Counted from the stretch's first letter, positions 37,690 to 47,327 are shown. The stretch is 64,000 bases of DNA from Methanosarcina sp. MSH10X1 (GCF_004099695.1 NZ_SCHL01000003.1:124001-188000); one strand, 5' to 3'. The notes: a model not told the origin generated them from the sequence alone. A program made the numbers and translations.

Positions 37690-38838
37690 TCACTCTCCTT
37701 TCATTCTCCTTACAGCATGTACACCTGCAGCAACTGCAGCTGCACCGACAGCAACCTTGGCTACTGTATCAATGTTTGCTCCAGCGACTCCTATATCTTC
37801 ACGTTCAACATACAGCGGTCTTGAGGTGTCTGGCCATCCGGGATCTACGCAGTTAATGCATGGTCCTCCTGCCTGAGTACACATGCTTACTGAGCCATTC
37901 CATCTGCGAATTCCACAGTCTGCGTGGGCATAAGGAGCTTTACAGCCTAGTTTCCACAGGCACTTTTCTCCGCCTACCTGTTCATCGAATTCTCCACGGT
38001 CATAGTATCCGCGGCGTGGGCAATTTTCATGCACTGTGTGGTCCGGGGGATAGAAGACCTTTGGCCTGTTATAGTCGTCAAGAAGGGCCGGAAGATCGTC
38101 AGGTACTTTGATCTTTCCGAGAATCACTGCACCCAGGGTCAGAAGAACCCAGTCAGGGTGAGCAGGGCAACCAGGGATATTAATTACTGGCTTATCGATG
38201 TTTAACTCCTGCAGCATACCTTTTGATTTGTCGGTCTTTGCGAAGGCTACTCCTCTGTAGTCCGTATCCTTGGCAACATCGCTATCTGCAGAGGTTATTC
38301 CTCCATAGCAAGCACATGTGCCGACTGCAACGATAGCAGCTGCGTTCTTTGCAGCTTCTCCAAGCGTATCCTTGAAAGTTTTGTTTCCAATCACCAGATA
38401 GCGTCCTGAACCATCAGGACCGTTCGGGATTGCGCCTTCAACGACCAGGATATACCCGCCTTCTTCGTAAATTTCTTCTTGGAGGATTTCGGAGTTAAGC
38501 TCGGAGGTGTTTACGAGCTTACCATCATTCCAGATTCCCTGCTGTGCACAAAGAGTCTCATGGAAGGCAAGGTTAACATTGAGCTTTTCGAGTGCCTGTA
38601 CAAGGTCAGGATTGCCTGCATTTAAGACAGATTCGGAACAGCCAGTGCATTCGGAGCCGTGGATCCAAAGAACCTTTGTCTCTGCAAATTCAAGCGCCTT
38701 TACAATGTCAGTCTTGTAGGTGCCGAGGAACGCAGATGCTCCCATTATACCTACTGCTTTCATGAAAGTGCGGCGGTCCATTTTTAAAAAGTCCACACCG
38801 TCCAGTGTACGGACAAGATTTTTTATTCCAGTACTCAT
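37690..38838 (-). CDS. vhtG: F420-nonreducing [NiFe] hydrogenase small subunit VhtG
   Basis: 382 residues from ATG 38838; a GTG three codons upstream (38847) has no ribosome binding site. The Tat motif DRRTFMKAVG is at residues 21-30. Proximal cluster cysteines Cys64 and Cys67 are in ECTGCSES, and the other ligands (GTCACYGG, PGCPAHPDW, VHENCPRRG, KCLWKLGCKAPYAHADC, CTQAGGPCINC) are all present. A C-terminal helix (VAKVAVGAAAVAAGVHAV) anchors the protein. First gene of vhtGACD. Confidence 0.96.
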   Translation of the reverse strand: MSTGIKNLVRTLDGVDFLKMDRRTFMKAVGIMGASAFLGTYKTDIVKALEFAETKVLWIHGSECTGCSESVLNAGNPDLVQALEKLNVNLAFHETLCAQQGIWNDGKLVNTSELNSEILQEEIYEEGGYILVVEGAIPNGPDGSGRYLVIGNKTFKDTLGEAAKNAAAIVAVGTCACYGGITSADSDVAKDTDYRGVAFAKTDKSKGMLQELNIDKPVINIPGCPAHPDWVLLTLGAVILGKIKVPDDLPALLDDYNRPKVFYPPDHTVHENCPRRGYYDRGEFDEQVGGEKCLWKLGCKAPYAHADCGIRRWNGSVSMCTQAGGPCINCVDPGWPDTSRPLYVEREDIGVAGANIDTVAKVAVGAAAVAAGVHAVRRMKGE

Positions 38839-40079
38839 CTCTACCACATCTTAATTTTACCCAAATTATACATACGAAGAAAATTTTGAATAATTATCCA
38901 CCGTAATTATATAAATATATACATAAATTTACCACTAATGTTTTCAATGTGTGAATAGTATTTAAGGTTTTTTACACGATACGATAATTATATTAATTGG
39001 CTGCATTGTAAGTTTATGATTCGGTGACAAATATATCGAGCTTTCTAAATAAATAAACAATCAAATGTACGAAGAGTGACAACATTGTACATATATGAGG
39101 AATTAAAGCATTCCGAAGAAGAAAAAGAATTAAAAAAATAAACTAAATCTCAAGAGTTAAAAGCAGCCGGTGAAGTAATAATTCATATTTAGAAATTTGC
39201 CTGTATTATAACAAAATGCATAAAAATTGAGTAAATACAGAGAATTTTGAAAAGAAAAATAGAAGTCACTTCATTCGCAGGGAACATTTCATTAATTAAG
39301 CCTTCTCAACCGGGACTGAAATTTCGTCACATTAAATCGTAGCGTCTCTAATGGTCCTGTTTTATGTTTCTGGAAACAGGATTATTCTATCCGTGATAAA
39401 GGATGGAGAGGTCATAACTCTGGACACCCCCTATAAACTTTAACTGTAATGCTCTGAAGAGAGCTGTTAAGGAAGATGGAAACCAGAAAGTACTAAAAAA
39501 TCTATTTTTTCCATGAAGCTGTAGAAGAAGTAACACTTAAGTTACAATTCTTCACACAAGTTACAGTTATTCATACAATTTAAAACTTTCAGGGTTCATA
39601 AATAGATAGAGCAATTCCGGAACCATTTCCAAAAAACCTCTAAAGCAAGTTCAAGATCGCGAAAAAAACATTATTAAATAATACAAGTGAAATAAGAAAA
39701 CAAAAAGAATATAAAATAGAACCATAGAATTTTAAAAAACAATTTTCGACAATATACTGATTCAAAACGTAGAATTCGGTTCCTGTTTATGAAACCTCTA
39801 TTCTTCTATTTGCGGCAAGTCGAGAAAAGAAGAACGAGCGATTAAAAGCAGCACAATGTAAATTAAAAACAGTAAGCGAAAAAGGTTGTTTAACCAGTTA
39901 AGAAAATAGACTGGATAGATTTTTTGCCCGGTTGAGACCTGTAGATATATATACCTTACAAATATATATCTCTTGTAAAATAATTCTTGCAAATATCTTA
40001 ATACAGGAATTTATATTAGGAAAACAAATAATTACCATTATAATTAACAGAATTTTAAAAGAAAACATTTCGAGGTAAC
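38839..40079. promoter_or_regulatory. Long divergent vht/hyp control region
   Basis: 1.24 kb of very AT-rich DNA without a convincing ORF. For vht, a minus-strand TATA run (ATATATTTATATAA, 38905-38920) implies a leader of roughly 40 nt. For hyp, plus-strand GATATATATACC (39944-39955) and AATATATATCTC (39961-39972) imply a leader near 90-110 nt. An inverted repeat CCTGTTT/AAACAGG (39356-39362 and 39374-39380) and a tandem 19-mer (39539-39576) lie between. The region is far longer than two promoters need, so it may hold an untranslated RNA or several regulator sites. Confidence 0.55.
39539..39576. repeat. Tandem 19-bp direct repeat upstream of hyp operon
   Basis: Two abutting copies, AAGTTACAATTCTTCACAC and AAGTTACAGTTATTCATAC, differ at 3 of 19 positions. 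They lie about 500 bp before hypC, between the vht and hyp promoters. A spacing of 19 bp is close to two helical turns, as expected for cooperative binding of a regulator; this is inference. Confidence 0.7.
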
Positions 40080-40340
40080 ATGTGTATAGCTATTCCTGGA
40101 AAAATAGTGTCTATCGTAAATGAAAACACTGCAACTGTAGATATGGGCGGAGTACGCAGAGACGTAAACATGGATCTTCTGGGAGGTGCCAGTGAATCCG
40201 TAATGGGAAAGCATGTCCTTGTCCATGTAGGATACGCGATTGCGGAAATCTCCGAAGAAGAAAGTGAAGAGACAATGCGCCTTCTCAAACAGATCGCAGG
40301 GCTTGAAGAGATCGACACCTTGGAAAGTGAATCCCCCTGA
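40080..40340 (+). CDS. hypC: Hydrogenase assembly chaperone HypC
   Basis: 86 residues. The essential N-terminal MCIAIPGKI is present; Cys2 binds the Fe(CN)2CO precursor together with HypD. GAGGT lies just before the ATG. It is the first gene of hypCDABE, and its product would serve both hydrogenases encoded next door. HypD follows 19 bp later. Confidence 0.95.
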   Translation: MCIAIPGKIVSIVNENTATVDMGGVRRDVNMDLLGGASESVMGKHVLVHVGYAIAEISEEESEETMRLLKQIAGLEEIDTLESESP

Positions 40341-40359
40341 AAAACGGACGCTGATAAAA

Positions 40360-41478
40360 ATGGAAAACGGGAATTCTTCTTCAAAGCCGGATATTCCTGA
40401 ATTTGAAAAAAGACTACTGGAAAAAATCAGGGGCTCCAAAATACCACTACGCATAATGCATGTCTGCGGAACGCACGAGCGGACCATAGCAAAATACGGG
40501 TTAAGGAGTGTCCTTCCAGAAAATATAGAGGTAATAAGCGGTCCCGGATGTCCTGTCTGTGTTACTCCTGAAGAGGATGTAAATCTTGCAATCGCCCTTG
40601 CGAAAAGTGGAGTGACTGTTGTCACCTTTGGGGATATGATGCGGGTTCCCGGTTCAGCCGAAAGTTTGCTGGATGCAAAGTCTGAAGGGGCAAACGTGAG
40701 AATGGTCTACAGCATTGACGATGCGATTGCCCTTGCAGAGAAAAAACCGGATCTCGAAGTAGTATTTTTCGGAATAGGTTTTGAAACCACAGTTCCTGCA
40801 AATGCGGCTGCCCTCTTAAGAAAAACGCCTGAGAACTTCAGCCTGCTGGCCTCCCAGAAACAAACCCCTCCTGCGATTGAACTCCTCGCCAGGGATTCAA
40901 ATGTTGATGCTTTTATAGCTCCAGGGCATGTGGCAACCATAATAGGCACGAAACCTTTTGAACCGCTTGCCGAAAAGGGTTTCCCTGTCGTTGTTAGCGG
41001 ATTTGAGGCGGCAGATATCCTCCTGGGTATAAGCCTTCTGCAGGCGCAGGTAGACGAAGGCAGATCAGCAGTGGATAACGGTTACCCGAGAGCCGTAAAG
41101 CCTGAAGGAAACCAGATTGCCCTGAAAATAATGGAAACGGTGTTCGAAACTTCGGATTCGGAGTGGAGAGGCATAGGAAGAATCGAAAGCTCGGGGCTTG
41201 CACTCAGGAAGGAATTTGAGGAAAAAGACGCAGCAAAGAAGCACGAAGGTCTATATGCTTCTGCCCTTGAGGAAGTCCGAAAGAAAGCAGGAAGAAAAGA
41301 TAAAAAACGCTGTATCTGTGCAGCTATCCTTACAGGAAAAGCAAAACCTTCTCAATGCCCGAACTTCGGGAAGGACTGCACCCCAAAAAGTCCTGCAGGC
41401 CCATGTATGGTCAGCCAGGAAGGCATGTGCTACAACTGGTTCAGATACTCCAGAGAAGGAGGCGGCAAGCTTGCATGA
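40360..41478 (+). CDS. hypD: Hydrogenase maturation protein HypD
   Basis: 372 residues from ATG 40360; the frame is open further upstream (to 40240) but that part overlaps hypC in another frame. Family motifs: RIMHVCGTHE, SGPGCPVCVTPEEDVN (iron-cyanide site), FFGIGFETTVPA, APGHVATIIG, and C-terminal [4Fe-4S] cysteines in RCICAAILTGKAKPSQCPNFG-type segments and CTPKSPAGPCMVSQEG. It holds the Fe(CN)2CO unit with HypC. Its end overlaps hypA by 8 nt. Confidence 0.95.
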   Translation: MENGNSSSKPDIPEFEKRLLEKIRGSKIPLRIMHVCGTHERTIAKYGLRSVLPENIEVISGPGCPVCVTPEEDVNLAIALAKSGVTVVTFGDMMRVPGSAESLLDAKSEGANVRMVYSIDDAIALAEKKPDLEVVFFGIGFETTVPANAAALLRKTPENFSLLASQKQTPPAIELLARDSNVDAFIAPGHVATIIGTKPFEPLAEKGFPVVVSGFEAADILLGISLLQAQVDEGRSAVDNGYPRAVKPEGNQIALKIMETVFETSDSEWRGIGRIESSGLALRKEFEEKDAAKKHEGLYASALEEVRKKAGRKDKKRCICAAILTGKAKPSQCPNFGKDCTPKSPAGPCMVSQEGMCYNWFRYSREGGGKLA

Positions 41479-41893
41479 ATTTTCTATAGCCTGTGAAATT
41501 TTTGATCAGGTAATTAATACTGCCAAAGCCAACAGAGCCACTGAAGTTAAGAAAGTAACGCTTCAAATGGGAAGGCTGGCTCATACAAATCCTGAACAGC
41601 TCAGCTTCTGCTTCAATACTCTTGCCGAGGGAAGCATTGCAGAAAATGCCGATTTTGTTGTAGAAATGGTAGCTCCTTCCCTTGAGTGCGAGTGCGGGTA
41701 TGAGGGAGAGATAGACGAAAAACAGATACGTGAGAGCGATACACTTACAAGTGAACTTCTTGCTTATGTGGCAGCGATGGATTGCCCTATCTGTGGAAAA
41801 CAGGCCAATATTACAGGCGGCAGAGAACTGGTAATCAAAAGTATTGAAATAGAAACGGAAGAAGATCAAACCGCAGATAGTAATAATAAGTAA
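41471..41893 (+). CDS. hypA: Hydrogenase/nickel maturation protein HypA
   Basis: 140 residues from a TTG start (41471) with GGAGG at 41458-41462; the nearby ATG (41475) is out of frame. The start gives MHEFSIACEIFD, so the Ni-binding His2 is in place. Zinc ligands are in CECGYEG and CPICGK. HypA delivers nickel with HypB. Overlap with the end of hypD and close spacing to hypB (17 nt) indicate co-translation. Confidence 0.93.
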   Translation: MHEFSIACEIFDQVINTAKANRATEVKKVTLQMGRLAHTNPEQLSFCFNTLAEGSIAENADFVVEMVAPSLECECGYEGEIDEKQIRESDTLTSELLAYVAAMDCPICGKQANITGGRELVIKSIEIETEEDQTADSNNK

Positions 41894-41910
41894 TTCCCCA
41901 AGTGATATTT

Positions 41911-42579
41911 ATGTTAATGCATGTAATCCATATGGGACACGACGTTTACAAAGCAAATGACAAAATTGCTGAAAAAAACAGAAAGAAACTTGACAAACAC
42001 AAGGTTTTTTCAGTAAACGTTATGGGAGCCATCGGCTCAGGAAAGACCACGCTTATTGAGGAGGCAATCAGGCACCTCAAAGAAAAGTATAGAATAGCTG
42101 TGGTTGCAGGGGACGTAATCGCAGAGATGGATTCTTCCCGTTTCAGGAAACTTGATGTCCCTACTATCCCTGTTAATACCGGAAAAGAGTGCCACCTGGA
42201 TGCAAGACTGGTGGAGAAAGCCCTGGATGAAATCGACCTCAATAATACGGATCTCCTGCTAATTGAGAACGTAGGCAACCTGATATGCCCTGTAGACTTC
42301 AAACTGGGAGAACATCTGAGGGTTGTAATCGTGAGCGTGACCGAGGGAGACGACATTATCCTGAAGCACCCAATGATTTTCAAGACAGCGGAACTTGCGA
42401 TAATAAACAAAGTTGACATTGCACACGCAGTCGATGTCGATGCTGAGAAAATGCGAGAAGATATCCTTTCCTTAAACCCGAAAGTACCGGTTATCCTGAC
42501 CTCGAAGCATGACTGGGAGAGCCTGGAGACCTGGATTGGCTTTATCGAGCTTGGAGTTAAAGAAGCTCAGAAGAAGTAA
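41911..42579 (+). CDS. hypB: Nickel-incorporation GTPase HypB
   Basis: About 222 residues. G1 P-loop MGAIGSGKTT is near residue 38; GKECHLDARL holds the Cys/His metal site at the dimer face; LLIENVGNLICPVDF and INKVDIA are the G3 and G4 motifs. No N-terminal CXXCGC or His-rich region is present, so nickel storage is unlikely. Start candidates are GTG 41902, ATG 41911 and ATG 41917; archaeal homologues usually begin near MHVxxMGHD, so 41911 or 41917 is likely. Confidence 0.94.
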   Translation: MLMHVIHMGHDVYKANDKIAEKNRKKLDKHKVFSVNVMGAIGSGKTTLIEEAIRHLKEKYRIAVVAGDVIAEMDSSRFRKLDVPTIPVNTGKECHLDARLVEKALDEIDLNNTDLLLIENVGNLICPVDFKLGEHLRVVIVSVTEGDDIILKHPMIFKTAELAIINKVDIAHAVDVDAEKMREDILSLNPKVPVILTSKHDWESLETWIGFIELGVKEAQKK

Positions 42580-42698
42580 GGCTGGTTAAAGAGAGTTAAG
42601 ATAAGAACCAGGCTGAAAAAAGTAAAAGTAAATTGTAAAAAGTAGCGACAGGTTGAGAAGATCCAGAGGGTTTAAAAAGAGAAAAAAAGGAGACTCAT

Positions 42699-43745
42699 AT
42701 GAAACCCAATACCATTTCTCTTGAACACGGTGCAGGCGGAGAGGTCATGCAGGCACTGATCGGAGAAATAATTCTTAAAAATTTTCACAATAAAAGCGCA
42801 GGCTCGATCGGGCTTGAGTGCCTTGATGACGGCTCCACGGTCAGGCTTGAGGGCTTTGATGCCGGATGCGAGCTCGTACTGACCACTGACAGTCATGTAA
42901 TAACGCCTGCTTTTTTCCCTAATACGAATATAGGAAGGCTTGCAGTTGCAGGCACTATTAACGACCTTACGGTTATGGGAGCAAAACCCCTTGCTCTCAC
43001 CTGTGCGGTCGTAGTTCCTGAAGGCTTTCCACTCAAGGAATTTGAGGAAATAATCAAGACAATGGACAAAACGGCTGCAGAGGTTGGCGTGCCCATAATA
43101 ACAGGCGATACAAAAACCGTGGAAAAAACTGCGCTTGATTCGATTATCCTGAACACTGCAGGCCTTGGGATTACGGATAGCCCTGTCAGGGATTCAGGGC
43201 TTCAGGCGGGAAATAAGATCCTTGTTACAGGCACTATTGGCGATCACGGAATTTCGCTTATGGCTCACAGGGAAGGTTTTGACTTTGATACCGACCTGGT
43301 CTCGGATTCAGCCCCGCTCTGGAAACTAATAGAACCGCTCCTGAGACTCAGAACCCCTGATGGGGAGCCCGTCATCACGGCAATGAAAGACCCAACACGC
43401 GGGGGGCTTGCGAACGCCCTGAATGAGATGGCAGCAAAATCCGGAACAGGCATCCTTATAGAAGAAGACTGGATTCCTTTCAAGCCAGCTGTTTCTGCAG
43501 CGTGTGAGATGCTGGGCCTTGACCCCCTTGAGGTTGCAAACGAAGGAAAGGCAGTTATCGGTGTCAGACCCGGCTTTGAAGAAGAAGTGCTTTCAATCTT
43601 AAGAGAGCATCCTTACGGCAGGGACGCAGCCGTTATAGGAGAAGTTACTTCAGATAACAAAGGAGAAGTAGTCCTGAAAAACCGCTTTGGAGGCATGCGT
43701 TATGTCGATGTGCCTGCAGGAGACCCTATTCCCAGAGTGTGTTAA
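42699..43745 (+). CDS. hypE: Carbamoyl dehydratase HypE
   Basis: 348 residues with the PurM-like ATP-binding fold. N-terminal LEHGAGGEVMQALI, central AVAGTINDLTVMGAKPLAL, KDPTRGGLANALNEMA, and the C-terminal PRVC whose cysteine is carbamoylated by HypF and dehydrated to the thiocyanate that becomes the Fe-CN ligand. GGAG precedes the ATG. It follows hypB after 120 bp. hypF, needed for the same step, is not in the window. Confidence 0.95.
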   Translation: MKPNTISLEHGAGGEVMQALIGEIILKNFHNKSAGSIGLECLDDGSTVRLEGFDAGCELVLTTDSHVITPAFFPNTNIGRLAVAGTINDLTVMGAKPLALTCAVVVPEGFPLKEFEEIIKTMDKTAAEVGVPIITGDTKTVEKTALDSIILNTAGLGITDSPVRDSGLQAGNKILVTGTIGDHGISLMAHREGFDFDTDLVSDSAPLWKLIEPLLRLRTPDGEPVITAMKDPTRGGLANALNEMAAKSGTGILIEEDWIPFKPAVSAACEMLGLDPLEVANEGKAVIGVRPGFEEEVLSILREHPYGRDAAVIGEVTSDNKGEVVLKNRFGGMRYVDVPAGDPIPRVC

Positions 43746-44027
43746 AAAAGAAATTACATTAATACTTCCTGTTGATTTTACTTTTCCTTAAACTTTCTTT
43801 TCTTTTTAATTTTTGTGCCGATTTTTATTTTTGATTTTAATCAAGTATTGTCTTATCTTTCTGGTTGTTTTAATTCTGCTCACCTTCTTACAGAGCAGGC
43901 TTTTTGGATTAAAAGGTATCAAATAACATTATACTGGTATATGAAGACCGTTAAAGCGGTATTTTGAAGACCTTACAGGACGTAATGCAGAAAGTAAATA
44001 AAAGATATGGGAAGAAGGAGAAAATTT

Positions 44028-44555
44028 ATGATAATGGACTTTAAAGGTAAAAGCCCGAAAATCTCAGAAACGGCTTTCATCGCGGATTCTGCAGACATAA
44101 TAGGGGATGTTGAGATAGGGGATTTCTCAAGTATATGGTTTAACGCCGTTCTTCGGGGAGACAGGAACAGGATAAAAATCGGGAACCGGACAAGTATTCA
44201 GGATAATGTGGTAATTCATGCAGACCCTGAAAACGGGGTTCAGATCGGGAATGAGGTAAGTGTGGGACACGGAGCTGTACTGCATGGGTGTAAAATAGAA
44301 AGCAATGTGCTTATAGGAATGAATTCTACAGTACTGAACGGGGCAGAAATAGGAAAAAATTCCATAGTAGGTGCAAATGCACTGGTCCCCGAAGGAAAGA
44401 AGTTTCCTGAAAACAGCCTGATAATTGGAATTCCAGGGAAGGTAAAGAGGGAAGTCGAGAAATCCGAAATTGAAACCATAGCGGAAAATGCTGCGGAATA
44501 TGTGGAGTTTGTCAGGGAATACAGTGAGGAAATGAAAAGCAAGAAAAAGCTCTGA
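44028..44555 (+). CDS. Gamma-class carbonic anhydrase-like hexapeptide-repeat protein
   Basis: 175 residues from ATG 44028 (GGAG upstream); an upstream ATG at 44007 lies before that ribosome binding site. A left-handed beta-helix of hexapeptide repeats (IGDVEIGDFSSIWFNAVLRGDRN in parts) carries all three metal-ligand histidines (NVVIH, VGHGAVLHG). The acidic loop of the characterised Cam enzyme is absent, so it is nearer the CamH/YrdA group, some of which show carbonic anhydrase activity. Cytosolic, since no signal peptide is present. A second, similar gene is at 56546-57160. Confidence 0.87.
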   Translation: MIMDFKGKSPKISETAFIADSADIIGDVEIGDFSSIWFNAVLRGDRNRIKIGNRTSIQDNVVIHADPENGVQIGNEVSVGHGAVLHGCKIESNVLIGMNSTVLNGAEIGKNSIVGANALVPEGKKFPENSLIIGIPGKVKREVEKSEIETIAENAAEYVEFVREYSEEMKSKKKL

Positions 44556-44888
44556 GGAAGCGAATTACTGCAGGAGCCGGAAAAATAAGCTATTATAAAA
44601 TGGAGAAAAATGGAGAAATAAGCTATTATAAAATGCTGATATTCGTAAACCGAGAACTATGACTTAAACTGCATAACTTGCCTTACAGAATGGTAAAAAG
44701 AAAGAACAGCGAAACCCAGGAAAGAATGTATGACCTCATAGAAGTGAGAAATACCGGAAACAATTTTTCCTTATTTCTGGTTCACTTATTTTTCTCTATT
44801 TCCCATGTGGAAATTCACTCCTCGTTTTGGAGGAGGTAAAACCTGAACATTCCCTGCGATTCTGCGGGCTTCATGGAGAATTAAAAAA
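44556..44888. other. Intergenic region with a 20-bp direct repeat
   Basis: About 330 bp between convergent genes. The sequence AAATAAGCTATTATAAAATG occurs exactly twice, at 44583-44602 and 44616-44635 (period 33). Nothing else is recognisable. Confidence 0.6.
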
Positions 44889-45182
44889 TTATACGTTTCC
44901 GGAAACTGCATTCCTCAGGCAGGTTTCCCAGTCTTCGGGATGATCTATATTATCGCATTGCCACTCAAATTCACGTCTTGCAAGTCTGATAGTTGCGCGT
45001 GCTTTTTTAAGCGGAACCAGCTCTTTTCCTACATCACCTATGCCGCCAACCTCCAGGCAGCTTACGATATCAATCATAAACCTTTCCAGAGTTTCCGGGG
45101 GTATCGGTTCATTCCTTGCATGGATTTCTGTACATTTTGCGAGATATTCTGCAAGCACTCTCATCAGTTTCGCATCACGCAT
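44889..45182 (-). CDS. Hypothetical small protein
   Basis: 97 residues, all-helical in appearance, with conserved-looking charged helices (KLMRVLAEYLAKCTEIHARN, ATIRLARREFEWQCDN). A good ribosome binding site (GGAGGAG) precedes the ATG, which supports a real gene. Four cysteines are scattered (CTE, SCLE, QCDN, TCLR) but show no cluster motif. No family is recognised; no operon partner. Confidence 0.7.
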   Translation of the reverse strand: MRDAKLMRVLAEYLAKCTEIHARNEPIPPETLERFMIDIVSCLEVGGIGDVGKELVPLKKARATIRLARREFEWQCDNIDHPEDWETCLRNAVSGNV

Positions 45183-46042
45183 GATTCTAACTCCTCCGTA
45201 CGATAAGTGGGAAGTTCACCTCGTTACATGGGCTTAGACTTTTCACGACTACAATAAAAGGATATTTGTAAAAATGCAGATATATCTTTCCGGACTCAGC
45301 CCAGGATACCGTTTAATCCCAATTTTTCAGGGACAGCACGTTAAACAGCAATTAAAAATATGTATCTTCGATGCTTAAAGTTTTCTAAATAATCGTATTT
45401 GAGAGAAACTATAAACTTTCGGATACCAGCCGGAAGTTTAGAAGGTCATACAGGATATCCTGTCTGCTACTGCAGCAGTTAATCATTTCACATTTCCTGC
45501 TTTTTAATCGGTTGATCTACTACAGATTTCCCCCTGTACTGCGCAGTTGCCTATGTTGTCCGGAAACCTGATTTATGTGTATGTTTAAATTCATCCGGGC
45601 ATTAACTTGTTTGAGGATTTGCTTAGATAAGTATCTGATTTAATGGAGACCGGGCGATTTAATAGAATGCTGAGACATAAAAGTCAGGTAGAAAGTAATA
45701 ATTGGTGAAGGAAATCTGAAAAGGTGCTCTCTCAGTTAAAAGCCGGAGAAACTCAAAACCTTCATAAGGCAACCCATTAAAAAAGAAACTAAGATAAAGG
45801 ACAGGTAGTTAATTAATGAACGAGACCTGAATAAATTTATCCAGATAATCTTAGAACAAACCTGTTCCCCTTCTGTATATTTTCCTTAGCTTTCTATAAT
45901 TATTAAATTTAAGGAAAATTTATTCTATTATATTTATGTATGCTCTAAAGTCTAAATATATTCTCAGTTATTAACAAATAATATCTTTGATCTGAAAATA
46001 AGAGTGTAAAATCTCTATATTTCGGCACTTGAAGGGGTTGGA
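45183..46042. other. Long intergenic region
   Basis: About 860 bp between divergent genes. I find no convincing ORF, tRNA or strong hairpin. The right end has several TATA-like runs (for example AAATTTAAGG at about 45908 and CTAAATATATTC at about 45953-45964) that could start the HD-domain gene. Confidence 0.45.
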
Positions 46043-46603
46043 ATGTTAACTGAGGGTGAAGTTTTTGCCAACGAGACCTATATTATCGAGCTTTTGAAGG
46101 AGATAGGAAGAGAAGGAATTAGAGATTATATTCAGTATCTTGAAAAGTCGGATTTCTTTGTTGCACCTGCAAGTACAAAATATCACAGGGACTATCCTGG
46201 CGGACTCGCAGAACATTGTTTAAACTTATTGGAGCCCCTGAAATTATCAAACTCCCGCCTGAAGAGGAAAGAACAGCTTCCTGAAGATTCTCTAATAATC
46301 ATTGCTTTATGTCATGACGTCTGCAAGGAAGGGTTATACATTGGGGATTATGGTAACTATAAGACGTTAGAAGGACATCCTGCGAATAATAAACACTCGA
46401 TTCTTTCCATTGAAAGAATTAAGAAATACATGAGACTTACACGCACAGAACGGGATGTAATCCTGTATCATATGGGACTTTTTTCGTGTTACGAATATGG
46501 TATGGAGTATACCCCGGAAGATTTGATGAGAGCTATAAAAAGGCACCCCCTCGTACAGATTTTTGCGGCTATTGACATGGAAGAAACTCACTGGCAAAGG
46601 TAA
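46043..46603 (+). CDS. HD-domain phosphohydrolase-like protein
   Basis: 186 residues. Metal-binding residues of an HD fold appear in order: His in HRDYPGGLAEHCLNLLE, the HD pair in IIIALCHDVCKEG (about residues 92-98), a later His in NNKHSILSIERIKKYM, and a C-terminal Asp (AAIDMEETH). These proteins hydrolyse phosphate esters or nucleotides; the substrate here is not known. The ATG has a GAAGGGG-type ribosome binding site. Monocistronic. Confidence 0.8.
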   Translation: MLTEGEVFANETYIIELLKEIGREGIRDYIQYLEKSDFFVAPASTKYHRDYPGGLAEHCLNLLEPLKLSNSRLKRKEQLPEDSLIIIALCHDVCKEGLYIGDYGNYKTLEGHPANNKHSILSIERIKKYMRLTRTERDVILYHMGLFSCYEYGMEYTPEDLMRAIKRHPLVQIFAAIDMEETHWQR

Positions 46604-46868
46604 AATACATACATCCTGGAATGCATGCACCCATTTCAGGATAACTTTTTTTAAATATTGAACTTCCTTCAAAATGCAAAATATGTGCGTCAATCCTCAG
46701 CCAGGAAGTTTTTAAACATTGATAAAATTCGAAGTTCAGCCTGAAGAGTTCTCTTTTAGTAAAGATTTGGTTTGAATTCTTTTTATTATATTAGAGTAAT
46801 AATGTATGAAGGGTGGGCAATTAAATCGGGCAAGGCGATGAGTATAAATTTAGCTTCAAAACCGGAAG

Positions 46869-47327
46869 ATGAACTTAGCAGTTCAGGAGAAAATAACACC
46901 TGATACCAGCGAGGGACACATGAGAAAACAGGATCAAACGTGGGAGAGAAAAGTTATGCAAGCAAGTGTTACCGAGGTTCAGAGTATTTTAGGAAATGTG
47001 AAATATCCTGCAACCAGGAAACAAGTAATCGGCGAAGCCAGAAGGCAAAATATTAGTGGCGACACAATGCAAACTCTTGAGAATATTCCAGACCGCGAAT
47101 ACTCCAGTTCTGACGATGTCGTCGATGAATTCGAAAGCTTTCAAAGGGCTGTAGAGGCTTTCCATACCAGGAAATATCCTGCATCGAAGCAGGAGCTTGT
47201 CAACGATGCCAGGAATCTTCACATCCGCGACGTAATAATAAGGGCTCTTGAAGCCTGTCCGGACAAAGAGTATTCCAGTCCAGATGATGTAATCAACGAA
47301 TGCAGAACCAGGCTTCAGAGCAGATAA
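46869..47327 (+). CDS. Protein with two DUF2795 domains
   Basis: 152 residues. Two tandem DUF2795 units are visible: ILGNVKYPATRKQVIGEARR ... IPDREYSSSDDVVDEF and FHTRKYPASKQELVNDARN ... PDKEYSSPDDVINEC. The repeated YPA(S/T)K and EYSS-DDV motifs make the call clear. The domain is of unknown function and is frequent in Methanosarcina and actinobacteria. The start could be ATG 46869, or ATG 46920, which has GAGGGA upstream. Confidence 0.82.
   Translation: MNLAVQEKITPDTSEGHMRKQDQTWERKVMQASVTEVQSILGNVKYPATRKQVIGEARRQNISGDTMQTLENIPDREYSSSDDVVDEFESFQRAVEAFHTRKYPASKQELVNDARNLHIRDVIIRALEACPDKEYSSPDDVINECRTRLQSR

Noticed and set aside
40240-40359. N-terminal extension of HypD
   Set aside because: It overlaps the end of hypC and adds residues not found in the family; ATG 40360 fits the usual length.
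41198-41470. N-terminal extension of HypA
   Set aside because: It overlaps hypD in another frame; the TTG at 41471 has a good ribosome binding site and gives the conserved MHEFS start with its Ni-binding His2.
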